Assembly (NCBI GenBank): GCA_964519985.1
Contig: CAZFMF010000006.1
Location: 1 to 64,000, forward strand
Length of the DNA stretch: 64,000 nucleotides
Source of the DNA: JAIEOG01 sp964519985
GTDB lineage: Bacteria; Bdellovibrionota; FAC87; UBA2466
Direction: 5' to 3'
Below are positions 24,623-31,600 of the stretch, piece by piece. Below the pieces are notes generated by a model that worked only from the letters and a program-made list of their open reading frames with translations, did no database searches and was not told the DNA's origin. Within the stretch, counting starts at the first letter, position 1. Every line of letters begins with the position of its first letter. The translations under genes and the position numbers were made by a program.

Positions 24623-25405
24623 ATGCCCGGCCCGGCCGAAACTCCCACCCCCGTCTATTCCGTTCAAAGCCTGAGAGCGGGATACGGCGCGCAGAAAGTA
24701 CTCAAAGGTTTGGATTGGCAGCTGGAAAGTGGGGAGAGCTTTGCCATCTTGGGACCGAGTGGCGAGGGAAAAACCCTTTTTTTCAAGCTCCTATCCGGTT
24801 TGCGGTCGGCTCAGTCGGGTTCGGTGAAGTTTCAAGGCAAAGACCTGAGGAAAATGTCGGAAGCTGAGCGGCGCGCCTTTCGCGAGAATATTGGCATGAC
24901 CTTCCAAAAGGACGGGCTTTTTGATTCGCTCAGTTGTGCGGACAATCTCCGTTTTCCCTTGAATGAGCGCCTAAAACTCTCCCGAAAAGACCGGGAAAAG
25001 CGGGTCGAAGCGGCTTTGGAAGGAGTCGGGCTAGCCGGGCAGGGGAAGCTCTTGGTGCACGAGATGAGTGGGGGGATGCAAAAGCGTTTGGGCATCGCGC
25101 GGGCGCTGTTGTTTTCCCCTAAGGTGATTTTGTACGACGAGCCGGCCGCCGGGCTAGACCCCATTACGGCTCGCACCATTAACGAATTGATCCGCCAAAT
25201 GCGCGATCGCTTTCAAATGACCGTGGTGATGATCACAAGCGATCTCGGCCAAGCCCATCAAGTTTGTGATCGGATGGGCTTGATGTGGAATGGGAAGTTT
25301 GAAGAGCAGGGGAGTTGGGCGTCACTACGGGCATCTAAGAATCCGGTAGTGCACCAGTTCCTTCACGCTCTGCCTGAGGGCCCTTTGACGGAAGGGGCCG
25401 CATGA
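24623..25405 (+). CDS. mlaF: Mla/MCE-type ABC transporter ATPase, subunit 1 (switch His replaced)
   Basis: This 260-residue ATPase belongs to the MlaF class of lipid-transport systems. Walker A is GPSGEGKT (residues 44-51), the signature is MSGGM (148-152), and Walker B is VILYDEPAAGLDP. The switch-loop histidine is missing: the expected SHD reads TSD with Ser206. The partner ATPase at 25402 has a normal histidine but an altered signature, so these defects fall in one shared ATP site. The start is uncertain because the frame is open to 24446; the ATG at 24623 with GGAGA upstream is preferred. It overlaps the second ATPase gene (ATGA). Confidence 0.88.
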   Translation: MPGPAETPTPVYSVQSLRAGYGAQKVLKGLDWQLESGESFAILGPSGEGKTLFFKLLSGLRSAQSGSVKFQGKDLRKMSEAERRAFRENIGMTFQKDGLFDSLSCADNLRFPLNERLKLSRKDREKRVEAALEGVGLAGQGKLLVHEMSGGMQKRLGIARALLFSPKVILYDEPAAGLDPITARTINELIRQMRDRFQMTVVMITSDLGQAHQVCDRMGLMWNGKFEEQGSWASLRASKNPVVHQFLHALPEGPLTEGAA

Positions 25406-26148
25406 TCGAGTTCAAAAAAGTTTTCAAAACTTTCGGGACCAAGAAAGTTCTGCAGGGGTTGAGCTTTCGGATCGAAAAAGGCGAAATTGTTTTTCTCTTG
25501 GGACGTTCGGGAGTGGGAAAATCGGTAACTCTCAAGCATCTCGTGGGTCTCATCCGTCCCGACAAAGGGGAAATCTGGGTCGACGGCGAGGAAATCACTC
25601 ATCTTAGTGAGGCCCAGTATTTTCCGGTGCGTCGCAAATGCGGCATGGTTTTTCAGTTTCCGGCGTTGCTCGACTCGCTCACGGTGCAGGAAAATATTGC
25701 GTTCGGATTACGGGCCCATGCGATGGTAGGGCCGAAGGAAGAACGCGCTTATATCGTCGATAAACTGCGGCTAGTAAATCTCGGCGAGAACGTGCTGGGA
25801 AAATTTCCCAATGAGCTGAGCTTTGGGATGCAGAAGCGAGTTAGCATTGCGCGCACCGTGGCAATTCAGCCGAGTTACCTGCTTTTTGATGAACCAACTA
25901 CCAGTCTGGACCCGGTGACGACTCGCAGCGTTCACGATCTCATCCAAAGTCTTTCGCGGACGCTTAATGTCACATCCTTGGTAATTTCTCATGATATGGC
26001 CGGAGCGCTTTCCATCGCCGATCGGATCCTCATCGTCGACCAAGGGCAGATCGTGGACCAAGGCACGCCTAAGGAAATCCTCAAAAGCGAGCACCCTCTC
26101 ACGCGTGAATTTATGCGTGGCATCGATTCTGACGTTGCTAGGACGTAG
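25402..26148 (+). CDS. mlaF: Mla/MCE-type ABC transporter ATPase, subunit 2 (altered signature)
   Basis: This 248-residue MlaF-like ATPase has Walker A GRSGVGKS (34-41), Walker B LLFDEPTTSLDP and a normal switch histidine, His197, in VISHDMAGA. The signature motif reads LSFGM (139-143), with Phe in place of the usual Gly. It is not a recent copy of the first ATPase; the two differ throughout. The ATGA overlap implies matched synthesis, as expected for the two halves of a heterodimer. Together they should power lipid movement through the permeases encoded at 26636 and 27412. Confidence 0.9.
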   Translation: MIEFKKVFKTFGTKKVLQGLSFRIEKGEIVFLLGRSGVGKSVTLKHLVGLIRPDKGEIWVDGEEITHLSEAQYFPVRRKCGMVFQFPALLDSLTVQENIAFGLRAHAMVGPKEERAYIVDKLRLVNLGENVLGKFPNELSFGMQKRVSIARTVAIQPSYLLFDEPTTSLDPVTTRSVHDLIQSLSRTLNVTSLVISHDMAGALSIADRILIVDQGQIVDQGTPKEILKSEHPLTREFMRGIDSDVART

Positions 26149-26353
26149 TCCGGCGGCCCACATTGCTTTGGCGATGTGAGAGTTCGCCACGGCCCCGGCC
26201 TCGCGGTGACAGATGTCTCGTTCCGCCACGCCTGTTCGCCGGTGTGTTTTGTTCTGCGACATTGTTTCGGTTCGGCGGCGAATCTCGTGCGGAAAGGTTC
26301 TGTCAGAAGTCTGGCATCAGTCTTGCTCTGTTATATGGGCGGGAGTGGTCGCC

Positions 26354-26569
26354 ATGAATGGAATGAATGTCAGACTGTTGCAATGGAGTTACCCGATGCT
26401 CTTGTGGCTGATGGTGGCCCTCTTCACCGTCCTCGCCTGCAAAAACGTAGTGGGTAGCAATGAGTGGAAGCCCGCTCAGCCGGCCTTCTTCCTCTCCGAC
26501 CAAGAAACTTTCCAAAGTAATCTGGAAGAGCCTGCTCCAACGGTCTTGGCCGCGGTGGCATCGCGTTAG
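26354..26569 (+). CDS. Small single-span membrane protein or lipoprotein
   Basis: This 71-residue ORF sits between the Mla ATPase and permease genes. It has one hydrophobic segment (MLLWLMVALFTVLAC, about residues 15-29) ending in a cysteine that could be a weak lipobox, then a polar tail rich in Gln, Glu and Pro. No family is recognised. The frame is open upstream to 26213, but the ATG at 26354 gives the sensible N-terminus. It could be an accessory part of the transporter, or an unrelated small gene. Confidence 0.5.
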   Translation: MNGMNVRLLQWSYPMLLWLMVALFTVLACKNVVGSNEWKPAQPAFFLSDQETFQSNLEEPAPTVLAAVASR

Positions 26570-26635
26570 TCCGGCGGGCCGCCCTAACGGTGCATGAAAC
26601 CCCCATTTATTTCGCTAGTTTGCTAGAATAAGCGC

Positions 26636-27415
26636 ATGGTCGCTACCTTTGACCAGCTCATTTCGAGCATTGGCGCTACTCTCATCTTTGGGCTATCCGG
26701 CCTTGGCACTTTTCTACGGCACGGCGTGCGTTGGTCCGCCGTGATCGATCAAATGTATGCGGTCGGCGTGCGATCCCTATCCACGACGATCGTGACCGGT
26801 TTGTTCGTGGGCGCGATCATGTCCATCCAATTGGATCTTCAACTCCGGGACTTCGGCGCTCAGGCATTTCTCGGTGGGCTTTCGGCTTCCGTAACGATTC
26901 GCAACGTTGGTCCGGTCCTGATTGCTTTCATTCTTTCGGGGAAGGTGGGGGCCTATACTTCGGCCGAACTCGGCACCATGCAAGTGACCGATCAGGTGAA
27001 TGCCATTCGCTGCCTGGGAACCGATCCGATCCGCTACCTCATTGTCCCGCGTTTGGTGGCGGTGGTGATCACGAGCTTTTTGCTGCTAATTGTGGGACTG
27101 GTGACCGCAATCGCGGGCGGCGCCCTGCTCGCCACGGTGCAGCTGGGCATTAATTGGGTCAACTTTGTTCGCAATATTCCTTTGATTGTCACTTGGTGGA
27201 GCGTCGGTACCGGGGTCGTGAAAAGTTTTGTCTTTGGCGCCATCATTGCGGTCGTCTGCTGCTATCAGGGGTACCACGCGCGGGGCGGTTCGGTTGGGGT
27301 CGGGCGGACGGTAAAGTCCACCGCGGTGCAGACCCTGGTTGCCATCATCGTGGCCGACTTTGCGATTTCTTCTTTTTCCGCCGCGCTTTTGGAAGTCTGG
27401 GAGGGAATGCGGTGA
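26636..27415 (+). CDS. mlaE: MlaE-family permease, subunit 1
   Basis: This 259-residue membrane protein of the MlaE/YrbE family has the typical VGVRSLSTTIVTGLFVGAIM helix region. The conserved GPVLIAFILSGKVGAYTSAELG loop and the EQ-like coupling stretch (QVTDQVNAIRCLGTDPIRYL) are also present. It forms half of the inner-membrane channel that passes lipids between the membrane and the MCE protein. The start of the following permease gene overlaps its stop (GTGA). Confidence 0.92.
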   Translation: MVATFDQLISSIGATLIFGLSGLGTFLRHGVRWSAVIDQMYAVGVRSLSTTIVTGLFVGAIMSIQLDLQLRDFGAQAFLGGLSASVTIRNVGPVLIAFILSGKVGAYTSAELGTMQVTDQVNAIRCLGTDPIRYLIVPRLVAVVITSFLLLIVGLVTAIAGGALLATVQLGINWVNFVRNIPLIVTWWSVGTGVVKSFVFGAIIAVVCCYQGYHARGGSVGVGRTVKSTAVQTLVAIIVADFAISSFSAALLEVWEGMR

Positions 27416-28212
27416 CCTTGGCGGAGAAAAGCATCAGCCGGGTGGGAGAAGCGGCGCTGCACGTTTTCGAGGAGCCGATTGGCCTGCTGAACTTCGCGCT
27501 GCGGGTTTTTGCCTCCTTTTTTCGCCAAGTGCTCCTTTTCCGCTTTCGATTCCGTGAAACCATCGACCAGATCTTTACCATCGGCGTGCAAAGCCTTCCG
27601 GTCGTCGCCTTCTCGCTCACTTTCATCGCGTTGATGATGATCCTGGAGTTTTCGTTTCACATGAAGATGGTGCTTCAGCAAGACAGTCTCGTCCCCGCCT
27701 TCGCCACCCTGCTAATGCTCCGGGAACTGGGACCGGTGGTGACGTGTCTTTTGCTCACGTCTCGTATCGGCGCGGGGATTGGCGCGGAACTGGGCTCGAT
27801 GAAAGTCTCGGAGCAGATGGACGCGTTGCAGCTGCTTTCCCTCGATCCGATTGAGTATCTTGTTGTGCCGCGTTGGGTGGCGTGCGTTATTTCTTGTGTC
27901 TGTTTGTCCGTCATCGCGGTGGCGATCGCGATCTTGGGCGGGGCGTGGATCGCTTCGGTCAAACTCGGCTACACCGCGTCGGAGTTTTTTAATACAATGT
28001 TTGTTTTCGCCCGCTTCAAGGACGGCACGGCGTGTTTGATCAAAGCGTCGGTCTTCGGGACGATTTTACCCATCGTGGCAAGCTTCCATGGATTTCGTTG
28101 TCGGCCCGGCAGTGAAGGGGTAGGAAACGCCGCGACGTCGGCGGTGGTGCAGGGTTCCATTCTCATTATTATCGCGGATTTCGTTGTGACCTATATTCTC
28201 TACACGCTATAA
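27412..28212 (+). CDS. mlaE: MlaE-family permease, subunit 2
   Basis: This 266-residue paralogue of the previous permease has its own version of the conserved loop, LRELGPVVTCLLLTSRIGAG, and the coupling segment VSEQMDALQLLSLDPIEYL. An amphipathic N-terminal helix of about 40 residues precedes the first membrane span, as in E. coli MlaE. The frame is open far upstream inside the first permease gene; the GTG at 27412, overlapping its stop, is the plausible start. Two different permeases suggest a heterodimeric channel, as in actinobacterial YrbE pairs. Confidence 0.92.
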   Translation: MTLAEKSISRVGEAALHVFEEPIGLLNFALRVFASFFRQVLLFRFRFRETIDQIFTIGVQSLPVVAFSLTFIALMMILEFSFHMKMVLQQDSLVPAFATLLMLRELGPVVTCLLLTSRIGAGIGAELGSMKVSEQMDALQLLSLDPIEYLVVPRWVACVISCVCLSVIAVAIAILGGAWIASVKLGYTASEFFNTMFVFARFKDGTACLIKASVFGTILPIVASFHGFRCRPGSEGVGNAATSAVVQGSILIIIADFVVTYILYTL

Positions 28213-28260
28213 TTATAGAAGTCCTTTCTCCTTTCATTTTCCCTCGCTAAAACAGCATCC

Positions 28261-29034
28261 ATGATTAAATTCAGCAAAGAATTTTGGGTGGGATGTCTCG
28301 TTCTTTTGGTCGTCTTTCTCATGCTGGTCTTCGGATCGTTGATGGGCGTGCTCACGCCTTTCTCGCGCGAGGCCAAGTTCGCTGTGCTCTATGATTTTGC
28401 GGGTGGCGTCGAAGCCGGATCTGCCGTTCGCGTCGCGGGTGTGAAGGTCGGAAAGGTGGAGAGCATCGAGTTCCTCTTGCCCGGCGCGCAACCCAAGGAT
28501 GAGGACGCTAAAAAAGAACCCTCGCTCCGGGTGACGGTGTCGGTCGCCAAAAAAGCGTTGCCGGCGGTGAGACAGGATTCGCGGTTCTACGTCAATATGG
28601 CGGGGATCATTGGGGAGCGTTACATCGAGATCTCTCCGGGCAGTGGCCCGGCGTTACAACCGGGCGCGGTCGTTCGGGGGGTGGATCCGCCGCGCATCGA
28701 CCAATTGCTCTCGCAGGGGTACAGCGTCTTCGGCCGCATCCAAGAATTCTTGGATGATAAGCAGGAAACGATTTCGGATTTCTTGGATCAGTTGAACCTT
28801 TTGATGACCGACGCGAATCAATTCCTAAAGGGGAAGGAAAACCGCCGGGCATTTTTCTCATTGATCAATAACTTGAATGCCGTTTCGGGCCAGTTGCGGG
28901 AAGGGTTGAAGGATGAAGAGTCCAAAAAATTCTTCAAGACTTTGGCGGAGCTGGTGAAACGGGCGGAACAGGTCGACAAAGCGACTTTGAAAAAATTCCT
29001 ACAGGAGGAAGGTATCCGTGCGCACATTTTCTAA
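28261..29034 (+). CDS. mlaD: MCE/MlaD-domain lipid-binding protein
   Basis: This 257-residue protein has an N-terminal membrane anchor (residues 8-30) and one MCE domain at about 38-140. The MCE hallmarks are YDFAGGVEAGSAVRVAGVKVG and the GIIGERYIEISPG strand. A helical C-terminal tail of about 110 residues follows. MCE proteins form hexameric rings that carry lipids across the periplasm. No second MCE gene and no MlaB (STAS) or MlaC (periplasmic carrier) gene is present here. It follows the second permease by 48 bases and overlaps the barrel gene by 17. Confidence 0.92.
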   Translation: MIKFSKEFWVGCLVLLVVFLMLVFGSLMGVLTPFSREAKFAVLYDFAGGVEAGSAVRVAGVKVGKVESIEFLLPGAQPKDEDAKKEPSLRVTVSVAKKALPAVRQDSRFYVNMAGIIGERYIEISPGSGPALQPGAVVRGVDPPRIDQLLSQGYSVFGRIQEFLDDKQETISDFLDQLNLLMTDANQFLKGKENRRAFFSLINNLNAVSGQLREGLKDEESKKFFKTLAELVKRAEQVDKATLKKFLQEEGIRAHIF

Positions 29035-29569
29035 GTGGATTGGGATGGTGGGTTTGCTGTTTGGGTTTTCAGTGGGGGCGGCTCCCCAGGAAAACGGCGC
29101 CGCGTCTTCCCTCCAGCAGATGAAGCTCGCCAAGCGTTTTGGCGTCGGTGTCAGCGCGGGCGGACCGCTGGCGATTTTTGGCGTGGAAGCCGATGTGAAT
29201 GTGACGGAAGAGCTCAGCATCACCGGCGGGCTCGGCACCGGCTTGAATTACTCGACGTTCATGTTGAAGGGCCGCTACTTTCTCATGGGCGATTGGGTCA
29301 GCCCCTACCTCGGCATGGCGATCGCGCGCTGGTGGACGGACGGCACAACCGCGACCAGCATCGGCCCGTCGGTTTTGACCAGCCAGTTTCTCGGCGCCGG
29401 CTACGATTACACCAAAGGTTTTTCGGTGTTTCTGCTTTCGCCCGCCGTGGGCGTTCAGTTCATGCACCCGATGGGTTTTGCGATCAATGCGGAACTCCAA
29501 TACCTTTTCCGCCTCTTTGACTTCTCCAATGGAACCTACGCTGGACTCAGCGCTCATTGGTACTTTTAG
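29018..29569 (+). CDS. Outer-membrane beta-barrel protein linked to the Mla operon
   Basis: This 183-residue protein has a signal peptide (residues 1-21, ending VGAA) and alternating beta strands with a terminal aromatic (HWYF), as in small outer-membrane barrels. The GTG start lies within the end of the MCE gene and is preceded by AGGAGGAAGG, a very strong ribosome site. Such tight coupling suggests a role in the same lipid-transport path, perhaps as the outer-membrane end. No MlaA similarity is visible. The stop codon lies inside a 48-bp palindrome. Confidence 0.78.
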   Translation: MRTFSKWIGMVGLLFGFSVGAAPQENGAASSLQQMKLAKRFGVGVSAGGPLAIFGVEADVNVTEELSITGGLGTGLNYSTFMLKGRYFLMGDWVSPYLGMAIARWWTDGTTATSIGPSVLTSQFLGAGYDYTKGFSVFLLSPAVGVQFMHPMGFAINAELQYLFRLFDFSNGTYAGLSAHWYF

Positions 29570-29615
29570 GTGCCCGTCTACTTTCGGGACCGGTCCCGAA
29601 AGTAGACGGGCACCT
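29568..29615. repeat. Perfect 48-bp palindrome, AGGTGCCC family
   Basis: Two 24-bp arms meet with no spacer, starting AGGTGCCCGTCTACTTTC. The first two bases are the last two bases of the barrel-gene stop codon. A partial copy (TTTCGGGCACCT) follows directly. The arm resembles the element at 4734-4818. It could fold as a cruciform or RNA hairpin and close the Mla operon transcript. Confidence 0.85.
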
Positions 29616-29635
29616 TTCGGGCACCTCATCCACCC

Positions 29636-31600
29636 ATGAAAGTGAAACCGTCACTCCGCCGCGTTTTCTCCGTCTTCCGATCGGGGACTCGCTCGCTCAA
29701 GGCGACCCTCGCGCTGTACTTTTTGCCGATTGCCATCCTGCCCGCCATCTTCTTGAGTTTCTACGCCACCCGTGTCTTTGAAGAAAACACGCGCGAAACC
29801 TTGCGTCGCCGCGCCGAAACCGAACGCGACGCCTTTACCGCTGAAGTCCAACGCGTCGAAAAAGACATTCTGGATTCCGTGCGCTCCCAGCGCGAGAACG
29901 CGCGATTGTTGGCCGCGGTGGCATCGGGCGATAAAGCCCGGTTGGCATCGGTCGCGGCCGTGTTTCCCGAGAATGCGAGTCTGCGATTTTATTCGCCCAC
30001 CGGACGTTACCTTGGCGGCCGTCTGGCGGCCTGGGATCACCAGATTTCCTTCATGCCGGAAAGCCTCTTGTCCAAGCTCAAAGCCAAGGGCGAGACGCGC
30101 GAGCGTTTTTTTCGCGATGATGGACAAGGGTTGATGACGGTGGTGCGCACCGTATTGCGAGACCGATCACGGCTCTACGGGATTCTGGAGGCGCAAATCC
30201 AGATCGGTCAAAAAGAACTTTCCGGTTTCAAATCCCGACGGGAAGTCGACACCGTGCTTTTGAACAAGGACCTCTCCATTGGGGCGGCGAGTTTTGCGTT
30301 ACCGCCGGATTTTGTAAAATCGTTCTCGCGTTTGCCATTCACGAACCCGGGTAGCCCGGTGGTGGTGTCGATCGGCGATGCGCGTTTTTCCGCGTTCCTC
30401 TTTGAGCTGCCAGCGGCGTACTCCAAAAACCAAAAAGCCGGTTTCTTCGTGCTCTTTCTCTCCATGACCGCGGCCGATGCGGCGGCCGGCAAGCTCCGCG
30501 TTGCCATGCTTTACCTCACCGCTTTCCTCGTGCTCTGCGCCACACTATTGATTTTCCTACTTTCCAATCGCATCGTCGAACCCATCGAGTACCTGGTCTT
30601 GGGAATGAAGCGTATTCGCACCGGGCGCAACGAGCAGATCCCCGCCATCGATTCCCCTTACGAGATTGAATATCTCATTCACTCTTTCAATGAAATGGCG
30701 CGCAATGTGGCCAATGCCCGGGAGGCTTTGGAACTCAAGGTGGATGAGCTGCACAACGCCAATATCGAGATCAAAGACGCCCAGGGGGTTTTGGTGCAAT
30801 CGGCGAAAATGGTGTCGCTCGGTCAGCTGGTGGCGGGCGTGGCGCACGAGCTGAATAATCCGATCGGTTTTATCTCGAGCAATATGCATCACCTGAGCGA
30901 ATACGTGGAAAAGATCCGCCGCTTGGTGAATGCCTATCAGAAGTATCGCCTTTCGTTGCCGGACGACTCGCGGAAAGACCTGGAGAAGTTGGAGAAAGAC
31001 CTCGAAATCGATTTTATTTTGCAAGACATGCTCGATTTGACGCGCAGTTGCGTGGAAGGGGCCAACCGCACCAAGGAAATCGTGCTGGGCCTGCGAAGTT
31101 TTTCGCGCATGGACGAATCCCTTTTCCGTCTTTCCGATCTGCACGAGGGGCTGCGCAACACGATTCGGTTGCTCGTGACCGAGTTCAAGGAGAAGATCAC
31201 GATCCATGAGGAGTTTGGCGTGATTCCCGAAGTGGAATGCAATCTGTCGCAGATCAATCAGGTCTTTATGAACTTATTGTCGAATGCCGCGCAGGCGATT
31301 GATGGCCGGGGCGACATCTGGGTCCGGACCCGCCGCGAAGGCGATCGCGTGCGCATTGAAGTGGAAGACAATGGTTCGGGCATGCCGGATTCGGTGCGAG
31401 AAAAGATTTTCGACCCCTTCTTCACGACTAAAACGGTGGGCAAGGGCACGGGACTGGGACTGTCGATCGTGCACGGACTGATTGAGAAACACCACGGCCA
31501 AATCGAAGTGGAAAGCCAAGTGGGTAAGGGAACGCGGTTCACGATTCTATTACCCATTACGCAACCGCGTGCCGCGGCGAATCTGGGAGCGAAAGCCTAA
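29636..31600 (+). CDS. Membrane sensor histidine kinase
   Basis: This 654-residue kinase has an N-terminal membrane span (about 24-44), a periplasmic sensor region of about 240 residues of Cache-like appearance, and a second span (about 288-308). A HAMP segment follows. The phosphoacceptor is His404 in GVAHELNNPIGF, and ATP-binding boxes are NLLSNAAQAID, DNGSGMP and GTGLGLSI. The HisKA region carries a long helical insert typical of this NtrB/PilS-like group. No response regulator is adjacent. Its stop and the metE start share one base (TAATG), so metE translation may depend on this gene. Confidence 0.93.
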   Translation: MKVKPSLRRVFSVFRSGTRSLKATLALYFLPIAILPAIFLSFYATRVFEENTRETLRRRAETERDAFTAEVQRVEKDILDSVRSQRENARLLAAVASGDKARLASVAAVFPENASLRFYSPTGRYLGGRLAAWDHQISFMPESLLSKLKAKGETRERFFRDDGQGLMTVVRTVLRDRSRLYGILEAQIQIGQKELSGFKSRREVDTVLLNKDLSIGAASFALPPDFVKSFSRLPFTNPGSPVVVSIGDARFSAFLFELPAAYSKNQKAGFFVLFLSMTAADAAAGKLRVAMLYLTAFLVLCATLLIFLLSNRIVEPIEYLVLGMKRIRTGRNEQIPAIDSPYEIEYLIHSFNEMARNVANAREALELKVDELHNANIEIKDAQGVLVQSAKMVSLGQLVAGVAHELNNPIGFISSNMHHLSEYVEKIRRLVNAYQKYRLSLPDDSRKDLEKLEKDLEIDFILQDMLDLTRSCVEGANRTKEIVLGLRSFSRMDESLFRLSDLHEGLRNTIRLLVTEFKEKITIHEEFGVIPEVECNLSQINQVFMNLLSNAAQAIDGRGDIWVRTRREGDRVRIEVEDNGSGMPDSVREKIFDPFFTTKTVGKGTGLGLSIVHGLIEKHHGQIEVESQVGKGTRFTILLPITQPRAAANLGAKA

